DNA from: Paracoccaceae bacterium | GTDB taxonomy: Bacteria > Pseudomonadota > Alphaproteobacteria > Rhodobacterales > Rhodobacteraceae | Assembly: GCA_013373325.1 (NCBI GenBank) | Contig: JABXIA010000120.1 | Span: 1-64,000 of the forward strand | DNA: 64,000 bases | Direction: 5' to 3' | Shown: piece by piece, positions 8,382-16,432 of the stretch | How positions within the stretch are numbered: position 1 is the stretch's first letter | Layout: the number at the start of each line of letters is the position of its first letter | Position numbers and translations under genes: made by a program | Notes under the pieces: model-generated | What the model saw: the letters and a program-made list of their open reading frames with translations, nothing else | The model's database searches: none | Told to the model about the DNA's origin: nothing

Positions 8382-8542
8382 ACCAGACATCGGCATGGAT
8401 TTGAAGGTGACCGGGCCAGCCCGCCGGTTTGAGACGCGTTCAAGCGAAGAGCATCGGACATTCGCGCGCGCACCTTTTGCGCGCGATGATGTAGATGAGG
8501 TGCTGGGTCCCGAGACCGGCAAGCAGGCAAAAAAAATCTACG
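8382..8542. other. Gap between nuoN and the insertion sequence
   Basis: These 161 bases hold no gene I can support. Short frames across it have no ribosome site and no recognisable motif. It may contain the end of the nuo transcript, but I see no convincing hairpin followed by a T run. Confidence 0.4.
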
Positions 8543-8590
8543 TGTCGCGTAGCCCTTTAATCGGTTCTGCCTCACTTTGTGTGGCGCAAC
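8543..8590 (+). repeat. Left terminal inverted repeat of the ISL3 element
   Basis: It is complementary to 10223-10270. The most conserved part reads GGTTCTGCCTCA at 8563 and TGTGTGGCGCAAC to 8590, and the outer part begins TGTCGCGT. Confidence 0.75.
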
Positions 8591-8624
8591 TATCCTGAAA
8601 CTGGAAAATTCAGGAGGTATAGTT

Positions 8625-10241
8625 GTGAGTTCGAAGAAGCACTGGTCGCCCGGGAGCGATGTTGCCGTTCAAAGCGTTGAGCGAAGTGAAAGAGGCGGGT
8701 GGATTGTATCTGGCGTCTTGGCTCCCAACGGCATTTGCCCAGACTGTGGATTGCATTCACGCCGACGTCACGGCTGGCGGCGTCGGCGGCTGCAGGATTA
8801 TCCCGCGCATGGAGACGAGGTAACGGTTGATCTCGCAATTTGCCGTTGGCGATGTCAGGCACCCGCTTGCCCACGCCGGACATTCTCAGACCAAATCGCC
8901 TCGATTGCGCGTCCATTTGCACGTCGTACTTCGCGTGTCGGGGAGATTGTCACCCATCTTGGGCATGCGACCGGCGGACGGCCAGCCGAGCGGTTGTTGC
9001 ATCGTTTGGGCCTTGGAGTCAGCGATGACACGGTGCTTAGGCAGCTGAAGAACCGTGCCCAAGACAGTGGCGAGTCGCCGACAGTCATCGGGATCGACGA
9101 CTGGAGTTGGCGGAAATCGCAAACCTACGGCACGATCATTGTGGATCTGGAGCGTCGCGTGGTGATCGACATTCTTGAGGATCGAGATGTCGTCAGCTGC
9201 ACCAACTGGCTGAAGCGACACCCCGAGGTGGAAGTGATCAGCAGAGATCGCTGCGGTCTCTACGCCCAGGCAGCACGGCAAGGGGCACCGCAGGCGAAGC
9301 AGGTCGCTGACCGGTTCCATATCGTACAAAACCTGCGGCAGGCCATCGAGGAGCAAATGAACCTTCACGGCCGTGCGACCGGCAGGGCGCTGCTGTCCGA
9401 CGCCGACAACATCACCGCAGCCGGCAGCCTTCTGAAGTCACGCCTGGCGCATAGGACGTCTCGGGAAGAGATTTTCGCCACCATTCATGCGCTCCGAAAT
9501 CAGGGGCTTTCATGCAGCGAGATCGGGCGGCGAACAGGGTTCCCGCGTCGCAGCATCGCGAAATGGCTGCAGTTCGAGACACCACCGGACCGCAGGCGGG
9601 CCGCTTTGAAGCCGACATCGCCGTGGTACTTTGAAGAGTTCCTGAGCCAAAGCTGGAAGGAGGGCATTCGAACTGGCAGCGCCCTGTTCCGTCTGATCCG
9701 AGAGCGCGGTTACGAGGGGAGTCAGTCGCATTTGCAGCGTCTGTTGGCGGGCTGGCGAAAAGCAGAACAGCAAGGGAGCGACTCCAAGGTAGAGCACGAA
9801 ATCCTTAAGCCAGTCCGGGACCCGGAAACGGGGCACGCGATTTCCCCGGTCATCGCAGCCGCGCTGTGCATCAAACCCCGCGGAAAGCTCACCCCGGATC
9901 AAGCGCGGAAAGTCGACGCGCTCAAGGCCGGTTCTCCCGCCTTCGCAACGATGCGAAGTCTCGCCATGCGGTTCAACGGTATCCTGCGCGGCCGCCAAGC
10001 AGACCCGCTCCCAGCATGGATCGACAACGCGATCGAAACCGATCTGGCGCCCATCGTGCGCTTTGCCCGCACATTGAACCGGGACTTCGATGCAGTCAAA
10101 AACGCCATCGAGATGCCATGGAGCAACGGCCAAGCAGAAGGTCAGATCAATCGCCTGAAGACGCTCAAACGCGCCATGTACGGTCGAGCCGGTCCAGAAT
10201 TGTTGCGGGCGAGAATGCTACCGTTCCGCCACACAGATTGA
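8625..10241 (+). CDS. tnpA: ISL3-family transposase
   Basis: The enzyme cuts and rejoins the ends of its own IS by DDE chemistry. The N-terminus has a Cys cluster (CPDCG near residue 40, then C73, C77 and C82) that fits the ISL3 zinc-binding domain. The catalytic region shows GIDDWSWRK (first Asp), VADRFHIVQNLRQA (second Asp) and SNGQAEGQINRLKTLKRAMY (Glu), the typical ISL3 signature. A helix-turn-helix-like insertion (GLSCSEIGRRTGFPRRSIAKW) lies between the Asp residues and the Glu. I chose the GTG at 8625 because AGGAGG lies 7 bases before it; an in-frame start at 8577 would fall inside the terminal repeat. The protein is 538 residues and looks intact. Confidence 0.93.
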   Translation: MSSKKHWSPGSDVAVQSVERSERGGWIVSGVLAPNGICPDCGLHSRRRHGWRRRRLQDYPAHGDEVTVDLAICRWRCQAPACPRRTFSDQIASIARPFARRTSRVGEIVTHLGHATGGRPAERLLHRLGLGVSDDTVLRQLKNRAQDSGESPTVIGIDDWSWRKSQTYGTIIVDLERRVVIDILEDRDVVSCTNWLKRHPEVEVISRDRCGLYAQAARQGAPQAKQVADRFHIVQNLRQAIEEQMNLHGRATGRALLSDADNITAAGSLLKSRLAHRTSREEIFATIHALRNQGLSCSEIGRRTGFPRRSIAKWLQFETPPDRRRAALKPTSPWYFEEFLSQSWKEGIRTGSALFRLIRERGYEGSQSHLQRLLAGWRKAEQQGSDSKVEHEILKPVRDPETGHAISPVIAAALCIKPRGKLTPDQARKVDALKAGSPAFATMRSLAMRFNGILRGRQADPLPAWIDNAIETDLAPIVRFARTLNRDFDAVKNAIEMPWSNGQAEGQINRLKTLKRAMYGRAGPELLRARMLPFRHTD

Positions 10242-10270
10242 GGCAGAGCCCAATTAAGGGCAACGCGACA
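10223..10270 (-). repeat. Right terminal inverted repeat of the ISL3 element
   Basis: This is the inverted partner of 8543-8590. The transposase stop lies inside the repeat, which is common in compact IS elements. Confidence 0.75.
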
Positions 10271-10618
10271 TCAGGATTCTTGACCCATTGGTGAAGCGCT
10301 AAGGTGAAATTCCAGCGCTTCAGTTTCAGCTTACTGCTTCAATTGAAATCGGGAACTAAACGCGACATCGTGAGCCGTTTCACCCTCCTCGATGGTGATG
10401 AGGAGGTCGTCGAAATCATCAGTAAAAGCGAATGCTTGGGTCTTCATATGTGCAAAATACTGATCTTTTGCACATTACCCAAGTGATTTTGTGGCGATTG
10501 CCTTCGCTCTTAATATAGTACGCGCGCGCGACTGCCGGTGGAACCTCTCAGATTGCGCTCAGCGCAAGGATACCAAGGGTTTTTGGACAAGCACGAAGAG
10601 AGAGCACTTACTTGCATT
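10271..10618. other. Gene-free stretch with a large interrupted hairpin
   Basis: No supported gene lies here; a 60-codon frame at 10304 has no ribosome site and no family resemblance. The stretch is AT-richer than its surroundings. It repeats the IS-end-like word ACGCGACATC (near 10262 and 10353) and carries the hairpin listed at 10435-10483. It separates the IS from the resolvase. Confidence 0.5.
10435..10483. repeat. Two-step inverted repeat (hairpin)
   Basis: CTTGGGT (10435-10441) pairs with ACCCAAG (10477-10483). Inside it TGTGCAAAA (10449-10457) pairs perfectly with TTTTGCACA (10466-10474). The symmetry is good enough for a protein-binding operator or a structured transcript end. It is followed by TGATTTTGTGG, not a clean T run, so a simple terminator is uncertain. 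Confidence 0.6.
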
Positions 10619-10664
10619 CGTTTACAAACGGTCGTTTATTAGTGATACATAAAATTGCAAACGG
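10619..10664. promoter_or_regulatory. Candidate resolvase binding region (res-like repeats)
   Basis: Directly upstream of the resolvase, the word AAACG and its complement CGTTT recur three times in different orientations: CGTTTACAAACG (10619-10630), AAACGGTCGTTT (10626-10637) and CAAACGG (10658-10664). Clustered short inverted repeats just before a serine resolvase gene are typical of its recombination and operator site. The exact subsites are my inference. Confidence 0.5.
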
Positions 10665-10673
10665 CCAGATTTC

Positions 10674-11555
10674 ATGCCCCTGATAGGCTATGCCCGCGTT
10701 TCCACAGAGGATCAGACCCCCCTGCCCCAGTCCGAGGCGCTGCAATCGGCGGGCTGTGCCGAGATCTTTGAAGAGCACGCCTCAGGCGGCAATCGCGCGC
10801 GTCCTGTGCTCACGCGGGTGCTCGAACGCGTCCAGAGCGGCGATACGCTGGTCGTCGTGCGGATCGACCGGCTTGCGCGGTCTCTGTCGCACTTACTGGA
10901 GGTGATCGAGCGTCTGGAGGCCAAGGGAGCTTTCTTCCGCTCGCTGCAGGACCCCATCGACACCGCCTCCCCTCAAGGAAAATTCACATTGCAGGTTCTG
11001 GGCGCCGCGGCGGAGTTCGAACGCGCGCTGATACGTGAGCGCACGAAGGCCGGGCTTGTCTCTGCGCGCGCCAAGGGCCGCGTTGGTGGCAATCCTGGGC
11101 TTCGCACCAAAGACCCCGCCGCGCTGCGCAAGGTGTGGCTGGCACGACAGGACGGCTACATGGAGCGCCTGAACGAAACCGCGCAGGATTGGGTGCCCCA
11201 CGTGCGACGCCTGCGGCCGGATATGGCCTGGGAAGATGTTTTGCGAATCATTAATGGCCCCCTGCCCCACGACCGGCACTGGACCCAAAGCCGCCTACTC
11301 CGTGCTGTGAAAGCCTATGTCCGCGACGGGTTTCTACCAGATGCTGTGCTTGGCCGCGCCGGACGCCGCGAAACCGATGACCGCCTGCCGGCTATCGTGG
11401 CTGCCATCAAAGGCTCGGACCCCGAAATAACACTGCAGGCGATCTGCGACCGGCTGGAATCGATGCGTGAGCGCACCCCTCGAGGGCGCACCAGCTGGCA
11501 GCCGTCTTCGGTCAAAATGCTGCTTGAGCGTGCGGAAAAGTTGGGGCTCCTCTGA
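10674..11555 (+). CDS. Serine recombinase (resolvase/invertase family)
   Basis: The N-terminal 140 residues are a serine resolvase domain: YARVST with the catalytic Ser10, RIDRLARS at 63-70 with the arginines that stabilise the reaction, and EFERALIRERTKAGL before the hinge. The second half, from about residue 150 to 293, is much longer than the small helix-turn-helix of Tn3 resolvases and has two winged-helix-like stretches ending in SSVKMLLERAEKLGLL. The total is 293 residues. It lies immediately upstream of repABC, a common position for a plasmid multimer-resolution enzyme. No Tn3 transposase is nearby, so I favour plasmid dimer resolution over transposon cointegrate resolution. Confidence 0.85.
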   Translation: MPLIGYARVSTEDQTPLPQSEALQSAGCAEIFEEHASGGNRARPVLTRVLERVQSGDTLVVVRIDRLARSLSHLLEVIERLEAKGAFFRSLQDPIDTASPQGKFTLQVLGAAAEFERALIRERTKAGLVSARAKGRVGGNPGLRTKDPAALRKVWLARQDGYMERLNETAQDWVPHVRRLRPDMAWEDVLRIINGPLPHDRHWTQSRLLRAVKAYVRDGFLPDAVLGRAGRRETDDRLPAIVAAIKGSDPEITLQAICDRLESMRERTPRGRTSWQPSSVKMLLERAEKLGLL

Positions 11556-11605
11556 ACACGACACTTGTGTTGGCCTAACAGATTGCCACTAAATCTAGAA
11601 AGTGC

Positions 11606-11634
11606 TTGCACGAATCTGGCTGCTCGGGCAATAG
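11606..11634 (+). promoter_or_regulatory. Possible repABC promoter
   Basis: TTGCAC (11606-11611) is separated by 17 bases from CAATAG (11629-11634), ahead of repA at 11690. The -10 match is only fair, so this is a suggestion by pattern. Confidence 0.3.
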
Positions 11635-11689
11635 TCTCGAAAAATAACGCGCGGTCACATAAAAAACGCGCCCACGGATCGGGGCAGAC

Positions 11690-12883
11690 ATGAGCGAAGC
11701 AGAACAGGATCTAGATATCGCCATCGGGCACTACGCGGAACTTCTCGCGTCGAACCTGCATGCTCAGCGCGCTGCACACTTCCCACCAGATGCAAAGAAG
11801 GAGATGCGCACTTTGACCAGCGGCGAAGCTGCTGAGCTCCTTGGCGTCGACCATACCTATCTTCGGAAGCTTCATCGAGAAGGAAAGATCGTTGACGTCG
11901 AGACGACGGCTGGAAGTCATCGCCGCTATACGCTCGACGATATCTGGGAAATCCGACAGACGCTTGAAGGAAACGCAAAAAAGTCTGGAACTTACGTGCC
12001 TGGACGTCGCGACGGTGACGAGCTTCAAGTCATTTCAGTGGTGAACTTCAAGGGCGGGTCCGGCAAAACGACGACGTCTGCTCACCTCGCTCAGCGCTTG
12101 GCGCTCAAGGGGTACAGGGTTCTTGCGATCGATCTCGACCCCCAAGCATCTCTTTCGGCTCTTCACGGAATCCAGCCAGAACTCGACCTCATGGAGGGCG
12201 GAACCCTCTATGATGCCGTTCGCTATGACGATCCGGTTCCGATCGCCGAAGTGATCCGCAAGACCTACATCCGCGGCCTTGATCTTATCCCGGGCAACCT
12301 TGAACTCATGGAGTTCGAGCACGAGACGCCTGCTGCGATCCAGCGAGGCGGAGCGAAGGCGTTCTTCGCGAGAGTTCATGACGCACTCGATAGTGTTGAA
12401 GCGAACTACGACGTTGTTGTGATCGACTGTCCGCCGCAACTTGGTTTCTTGACAATGTCAGCACTTTCCGCGTCCTCGGGTGTGCTCGTGACGGTTCACC
12501 CGCAGATGCTTGACCTTATGTCGATGTCCCAATTCCTGCGAATGACTGCGGATCTCCTTGGAGTAATCAGGGATGCAGGCGCAAATCTGCGCTTCGATTG
12601 GCTTCGCTTCTTGCCAACGCGATACAAAGTCGGCGACGCGCCACAGACCGAAGTCATCGCCTTCATTCGCGGGCTCTTTGGGAGGTCGGTCCTGACCAAT
12701 CACATGGTTGAGTCGACCGCAATTTCTGATGCCGGCTTGACCAAGCAAACGCTCTACGAAGCTGACAAGAAGGACTTCACGCGTCAGACGTTTGATCGTG
12801 CGATCGAATCTATGAACGCAGTGAACGATGAGATCGCTGAAATCATCCAGAACACATGGGGGCGGAATGGCAAGAAAGCCTAA
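11690..12883 (+). CDS. repA: RepA partition ATPase of the RepABC module
   Basis: RepA is the ParA-type ATPase that, with RepB, segregates plasmid copies and represses the operon. This 397-residue protein has a MerR-like helix-turn-helix at about residues 41-80 (LTSGEAAELLGVDHTYLRKL) and then a deviant Walker A, NFKGGSGKTTTSAHLAQRL (P-loop 121-128), with LAIDLDPQASLSALHG after it. VVIDCPPQLGF is the second ATPase motif. Length and layout are those of plasmid RepA, not of small chromosomal ParA. The stop overlaps repB by 17 bp. Confidence 0.95.
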   Translation: MSEAEQDLDIAIGHYAELLASNLHAQRAAHFPPDAKKEMRTLTSGEAAELLGVDHTYLRKLHREGKIVDVETTAGSHRRYTLDDIWEIRQTLEGNAKKSGTYVPGRRDGDELQVISVVNFKGGSGKTTTSAHLAQRLALKGYRVLAIDLDPQASLSALHGIQPELDLMEGGTLYDAVRYDDPVPIAEVIRKTYIRGLDLIPGNLELMEFEHETPAAIQRGGAKAFFARVHDALDSVEANYDVVVIDCPPQLGFLTMSALSASSGVLVTVHPQMLDLMSMSQFLRMTADLLGVIRDAGANLRFDWLRFLPTRYKVGDAPQTEVIAFIRGLFGRSVLTNHMVESTAISDAGLTKQTLYEADKKDFTRQTFDRAIESMNAVNDEIAEIIQNTWGRNGKKA

Positions 12884-13796
12884 ACTTGGCCTGCCGCTGC
12901 AGACCCTTCGCAACGCTCCTGACGCTCTTGAAGGGCGCCGACTGCGTGGCGGTGTTTTTGAGATCGATCCGGTGCAGATTGTTACCGAAGGACGGTTGGA
13001 TGACAGGCTTCAGATTGAAGTTGAGGGCCTGAAGAACTCTATTTCCAAGAACGGTCAGCGTGTGCCTGTCTTGGTCCGCCCACTGGAAGGCGATCGCTAC
13101 AACCTGATCTATGGCCGCAGACGCTTGGAAGCATGTCGCGAACTCGGTATCAAAGTTCGAGCCATCGTCACAGAGGTTGAAGGTGATCAAGCGCTTCGAG
13201 ATCAGCTTCTCGAGAACCAAGAGCGTCGTGATCTGAGCTTTATTGAACGTGCGCTTGTAGCGACGGCGCTTCTAGACGGCGACCATTTGGAAGGGGCTGA
13301 GCGCACCAATCGTGGTGTCGCCGAAGTCCTTAACCTCCACGAAGCTGGGGTTTCACAGCTCTTGAGTGTCGTTCGGACGGTCGGCGAGGATCTCATCCAG
13401 GCAATTGGTGCAGCTCCTGGGATTGGTCGCCCGAGATGGGAAGAGCTCAAAAAGGCTTTGGGTGCCTACGACGGTGATCGGGACCAACTGCTAGCCATAG
13501 CTCATGCAGCCAAGTCCGGAAGTTCCGGCTCGGCCGATGAGGTTTCTGAGCGTGCGTTTCTCGCAGTTCTGGCAGCTGCGAAGAGCGCAGAGAAGAAAGC
13601 AAGCCCGTCTAGAAAGGGTGTGCCTGCTTTGGCGATCCCCGGTGTTGGAGCTGCGACGGTCAAGACTAGCCGCCAAGGCAAGCAGCTCAAACTTGATCTA
13701 ACTACGGATGAACCTGATTTTATCAGCTGGTTGGAGGGCAACGCCCCAAAGCTGATTACCGAGCTTCATGAGCGCTGGAAGCGTTCAGGAGACTGA
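12867..13796 (+). CDS. repB: RepB centromere-binding partition protein
   Basis: RepB binds parS palindromes and links them to RepA. The 309-residue protein carries the ParB/Srx-type domain with IYGRRRLEACRELG and LLENQERRDLSFIERA, then a helix-turn-helix (RGVAEVLNLHEAGVSQLLSVV), the usual RepB order. I chose the ATG at 12867, inside the end of repA, because the product then begins MARKPKLGLPLQ, a normal RepB N-terminus. A start further upstream would add 13 residues coded within repA. Two palindromes downstream of repC are its likely targets. Confidence 0.93.
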   Translation: MARKPKLGLPLQTLRNAPDALEGRRLRGGVFEIDPVQIVTEGRLDDRLQIEVEGLKNSISKNGQRVPVLVRPLEGDRYNLIYGRRRLEACRELGIKVRAIVTEVEGDQALRDQLLENQERRDLSFIERALVATALLDGDHLEGAERTNRGVAEVLNLHEAGVSQLLSVVRTVGEDLIQAIGAAPGIGRPRWEELKKALGAYDGDRDQLLAIAHAAKSGSSGSADEVSERAFLAVLAAAKSAEKKASPSRKGVPALAIPGVGAATVKTSRQGKQLKLDLTTDEPDFISWLEGNAPKLITELHERWKRSGD

Positions 13797-13842
13797 GGAA
13801 GAGCAACCAACAAGAAGGAGGCACGATACAGGCAAAAAGAAA

Positions 13843-13875
13843 AAGGCCCCGAGAAGCTAGCTTCACGAGACCTTT
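13843..13875 (-). ncRNA. Candidate antisense RNA (incA-type) hairpin between repB and repC
   Basis: The repB-repC gap in RepABC plasmids encodes a small counter-transcribed RNA that limits RepC. Here AAGG ... CCTT encloses a perfect 12-base palindrome GAAGCTAGCTTC (13853-13864), giving a strong hairpin flanked by an A run on the left and TTTG on the right. Read on the minus strand the A run becomes a T tract, which suits termination of an antisense transcript. The RNA's start and extent cannot be fixed from sequence alone. Confidence 0.5.
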
Positions 13876-14009
13876 GTAAGGTTTCGCACCGGGATCAGCC
13901 CGCTACAAAATCTCAGTTTTCGCACTTCTGAATGTAGCGTTCTGGCCCCTACCCCGCAAGCGCAAAGCGATTCGCGGGCCCTAGAATTTTTGTCTTCGTG
14001 GACATTTTC

Positions 14010-15221
14010 ATGGAGTACACACCAATCTCGCCGTTTATGCGGCCGATTTCGCACGCCCATTTGCGCGTCATTGAGCGACCCGAGGCATCTGTTCCAGCCA
14101 GACCCGTTAACAAGTGGGAACTCCTGCGCGAGCTCTCCAAGGCGCAAGCGGCCTTTGGGGTCTCGGAACGTGATCTGACGGTTTTGCAGGGGCTCCTCAG
14201 CTTCTTTCCGGACGATGCGCTTGGCGGGAACGCCGAGATGGTCGTCTTCCCCTCGAACAAGGCGATCTGTGAGCGCCTGAATGGTATGCCCTGCTCCACG
14301 ATGCGTCGTCACCTCGCGCGTCTTGTCGAGGCTGGCTTGCTCCAGCGGCGCGATAGCCCCAATGGGAAGCGCTACGTCCGTAAGCACGGCGAAGACCGCG
14401 TTGCCTTTGGCTTCGATCTTTCCCCGCTCTACTGTCAGTCCGAGGAGATAGCACGGGCCGCAGAGGCCGTACGTGAGGCTGAGGAGCGCGTCAGGCGCCT
14501 GAGAGAGGTCGTAAGCCTCATGCGCCGCGATCTCGCGGCCCTCGCCGAGTTCGGAGACGAGATGCAGCCAGGCCTAGGCTTCTGGGATCAGCTTCGCGAC
14601 AGGGCTGCCCTCACAGCCCGCGCGCTTCGCCGCAAGCTTTCAGTTGAGGACCTCGCGGCCTATCGAGCCGACCTTGAAGCTCTCCTTGACCAGGCACGCA
14701 ACATCATTGATGGCCCTGAAACAGAAGAAATGAACACCAATGATGCCCAATCTGAGCGTCACCATCATAATTCAAATAAAGAATCTATAGATCTTGAACC
14801 TGCTTTAGAAAAAAGCGGGGCGGCGGCGGGTGTGCCAGATGTGGATACGAATGAGCCGGTGGCTGACGTTGATGAACAGGACACAAGACACCTGCCAAAG
14901 ATCCCGCTGCACCTAGTGATCGCGGCATGTCCCTCGCTCAAGACCTTCTACCAAGGTGAGATCCGGCATTGGCATCAGCTTTTCGATGCGGCGTGCCATG
15001 TGCGGCCAGCCATGGGCATCAGTGCGTCTGCATGGGAAGAAGCACAGCGTTTCATGGGTCCGGAGCAAGCGTCGATCGTCGTTGCTGCCATGCTGGAACG
15101 CTTCGCCGACATAAGATCGCCTGGTGGATACTTGCGAGCTCTGACTGCCAAAGCTGCGGCAGGCGAGTTTTCCTGTGGCCCAATGGTCATGGCATTGATT
15201 GGCCGGCGGAACGCGGCTTAA
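14010..15221 (+). CDS. repC: RepC replication initiator
   Basis: RepC initiates plasmid replication at an origin inside its own gene. The N-terminal half has the family's winged-helix region (MVVFPSNKAICERLNGMPCS, then RRHLARLVEAGLLQRRDSPN). The C-terminal domain ends near the VVAAMLERFADIRSPGGYLRALTAKAAAG segment typical of RepC. A low-complexity, AT-rich linker separates them. The ATG at 14010 gives 403 residues; a GTG at 13998 would add four, and neither has a strong ribosome site. The stop codon falls within the first parS-like palindrome. Confidence 0.93.
   Translation: MEYTPISPFMRPISHAHLRVIERPEASVPARPVNKWELLRELSKAQAAFGVSERDLTVLQGLLSFFPDDALGGNAEMVVFPSNKAICERLNGMPCSTMRRHLARLVEAGLLQRRDSPNGKRYVRKHGEDRVAFGFDLSPLYCQSEEIARAAEAVREAEERVRRLREVVSLMRRDLAALAEFGDEMQPGLGFWDQLRDRAALTARALRRKLSVEDLAAYRADLEALLDQARNIIDGPETEEMNTNDAQSERHHHNSNKESIDLEPALEKSGAAAGVPDVDTNEPVADVDEQDTRHLPKIPLHLVIAACPSLKTFYQGEIRHWHQLFDAACHVRPAMGISASAWEEAQRFMGPEQASIVVAAMLERFADIRSPGGYLRALTAKAAAGEFSCGPMVMALIGRRNAA
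14758..14817. other. Candidate replication origin: AT-rich patch inside repC
   Basis: About 60 bases (CACCATCATAATTCAAATAA onward) are strikingly AT-rich within an otherwise GC-rich gene and code for the variable linker of RepC. In RepABC plasmids the origin lies inside repC at such a patch. The assignment follows from that family knowledge and the composition seen here. Confidence 0.5.
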
Positions 15222-15232
15222 CAGCTGTTAAA
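15217..15232. promoter_or_regulatory. parS: parS-like palindrome 1
   Basis: CTTAACAGCTGTTAAA is a 16-base near-perfect palindrome overlapping the end of repC. It fits the 16-bp palindromic centromere class bound by RepB. Confidence 0.75.
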
Positions 15233-15262
15233 CTCCGATCTCGTGCGGCTGGCATGGCATAA

Positions 15263-15278
15263 CTTAACAGCTGTTAAG
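15263..15278. promoter_or_regulatory. parS: parS-like palindrome 2
   Basis: CTTAACAGCTGTTAAG is a perfect 16-base palindrome, 30 bp after the first copy and identical except for the last base. Two copies directly after repC are expected for a RepABC partition site. Confidence 0.8.
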
Positions 15279-16417
15279 TAGGCTCTCGGCACACAAACGG
15301 TGTTCGAGAGAGAAAAGTTAGGGGGTTGAGGTGTGGCGGTATTTGAGATCGTGAAAGTGGCTTTCGTCTTCGTCGCGGCGAAGATCTGATGACGAGGGCA
15401 TCCCGATCATCATGGTAAAACCTCAGCTGGTGACCATCGCTGCTAGTAGCGCAAAGGCGGCTAGCGAAGAACATACAGAGCGTTGCGCTGTAGCCAACCT
15501 AGCAGTTGCGCGCCTCCGCGGCCCCTGCCCTTTTCGATGTCTGAGATCTGATGATGAATACCCTCAACAATTGGCTCAACGCTATCCGGCGCCTGCTGAC
15601 GGCGATTTGGGTCCTGGCCTCGGATATTCCCTTGGCCTTCATCGGTGCTAATGCCTGAGAGGTAGGTTGTGGATGTCTGTTGCATGATATCGTGGCTACG
15701 GGCCGTAGCGCACAAGGAGCAGACGATCGATGGTTGCCAAAACCGTTTGACCAAGGGCTCGATCCTCGAATTCCCGCGCGCGGGGAGCCGGTAACTTCTC
15801 AGTCACTTCGATAATGGCGACATGGCCAGCGAGGCAATCGGTTCCTCAAGCGCAGCAGCTGGTTGCCAGCGGTCCCGCGTTCCACTGATTTGGTCGTAGT
15901 GGACGGCGACGACATCGAAGAACAGCGGGTGCAACTTGATCTCTTGATTTCATGACACCCGAACTCTTCAAAAGAGTGCTTTGATGTTGGCTGCGGAATG
16001 ATCTGATCCACCCGGTGGATGAAAGCGATTTAATAACAATGGGTTATTGTGTTTTAGTGTTCGCGATGAGAAATTATGCCCATAACAGCCATCATCGACA
16101 TGGTTTCCCTTTCCAGGGTGCCGATCCGCTACATCGGCGGGAAGCCAAAGCATCAGCACGCTTTATGAAGAAGTTGGCAGTTGCGGGCCGATTGAACGGT
16201 TTGGGCTATCTCGTGAAGAAGGAGCCGCCACAGGTCTAGCCGATGGGCCCTGTGGAAGTTCTGATCCCGTCGTACCAGTACAGTTCGGTGGCGATTGGGT
16301 GTTTCATGGGTTTGGTCCACGAAAAGTGAAAGTGTTCTTCGGGTTTTGTGACTGACGGATGAGGGCCTTTGGGGTCCCTCAGATGGGTCCGGGCCGGGTT
16401 CCGGTCTGCCGTTCCGG
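15279..16417. other. Gene-free, apparently decayed stretch of about 1.1 kb
   Basis: I find no gene with a family match or a good ribosome site. Short frames cross it on both strands with irregular composition, which suggests degraded coding DNA. One 35-codon frame (15551-15658) would code a hydrophobic peptide (WLNAIRRLLTAIWVLASDI) but has no Shine-Dalgarno sequence. Several small inverted repeats occur, for example ATCCAC/GTGGAT near 16007. Confidence 0.5.
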
Positions 16418-16432
16418 ATGAAGGGCATTCCC

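Larger units (their letters stand above)
8543..10270 (+). mobile_element. ISL3-family insertion sequence
   Basis: A single transposase gene is enclosed by imperfect inverted repeats. The inner 28 bases (8563-8590 and 10223-10250) match at 24 positions. The similarity continues outward to TGTCGCG on the left (8543) and its complement ending at 10270 on the right, giving ends of about 48 bp. I could not find the 8-bp direct repeat expected for a fresh ISL3 insertion, so either the exact ends differ slightly or the flanks have changed since insertion. Confidence 0.75.

Noticed and set aside
10304-10486. A 60-codon frame downstream of the IS
   Set aside because: It has no ribosome site and no family, and its end runs through the two-step hairpin.
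15551-15658. A 35-codon hydrophobic peptide frame
   Set aside because: It has no Shine-Dalgarno sequence and lies in a decayed region. A small membrane peptide cannot be excluded but is not supported.
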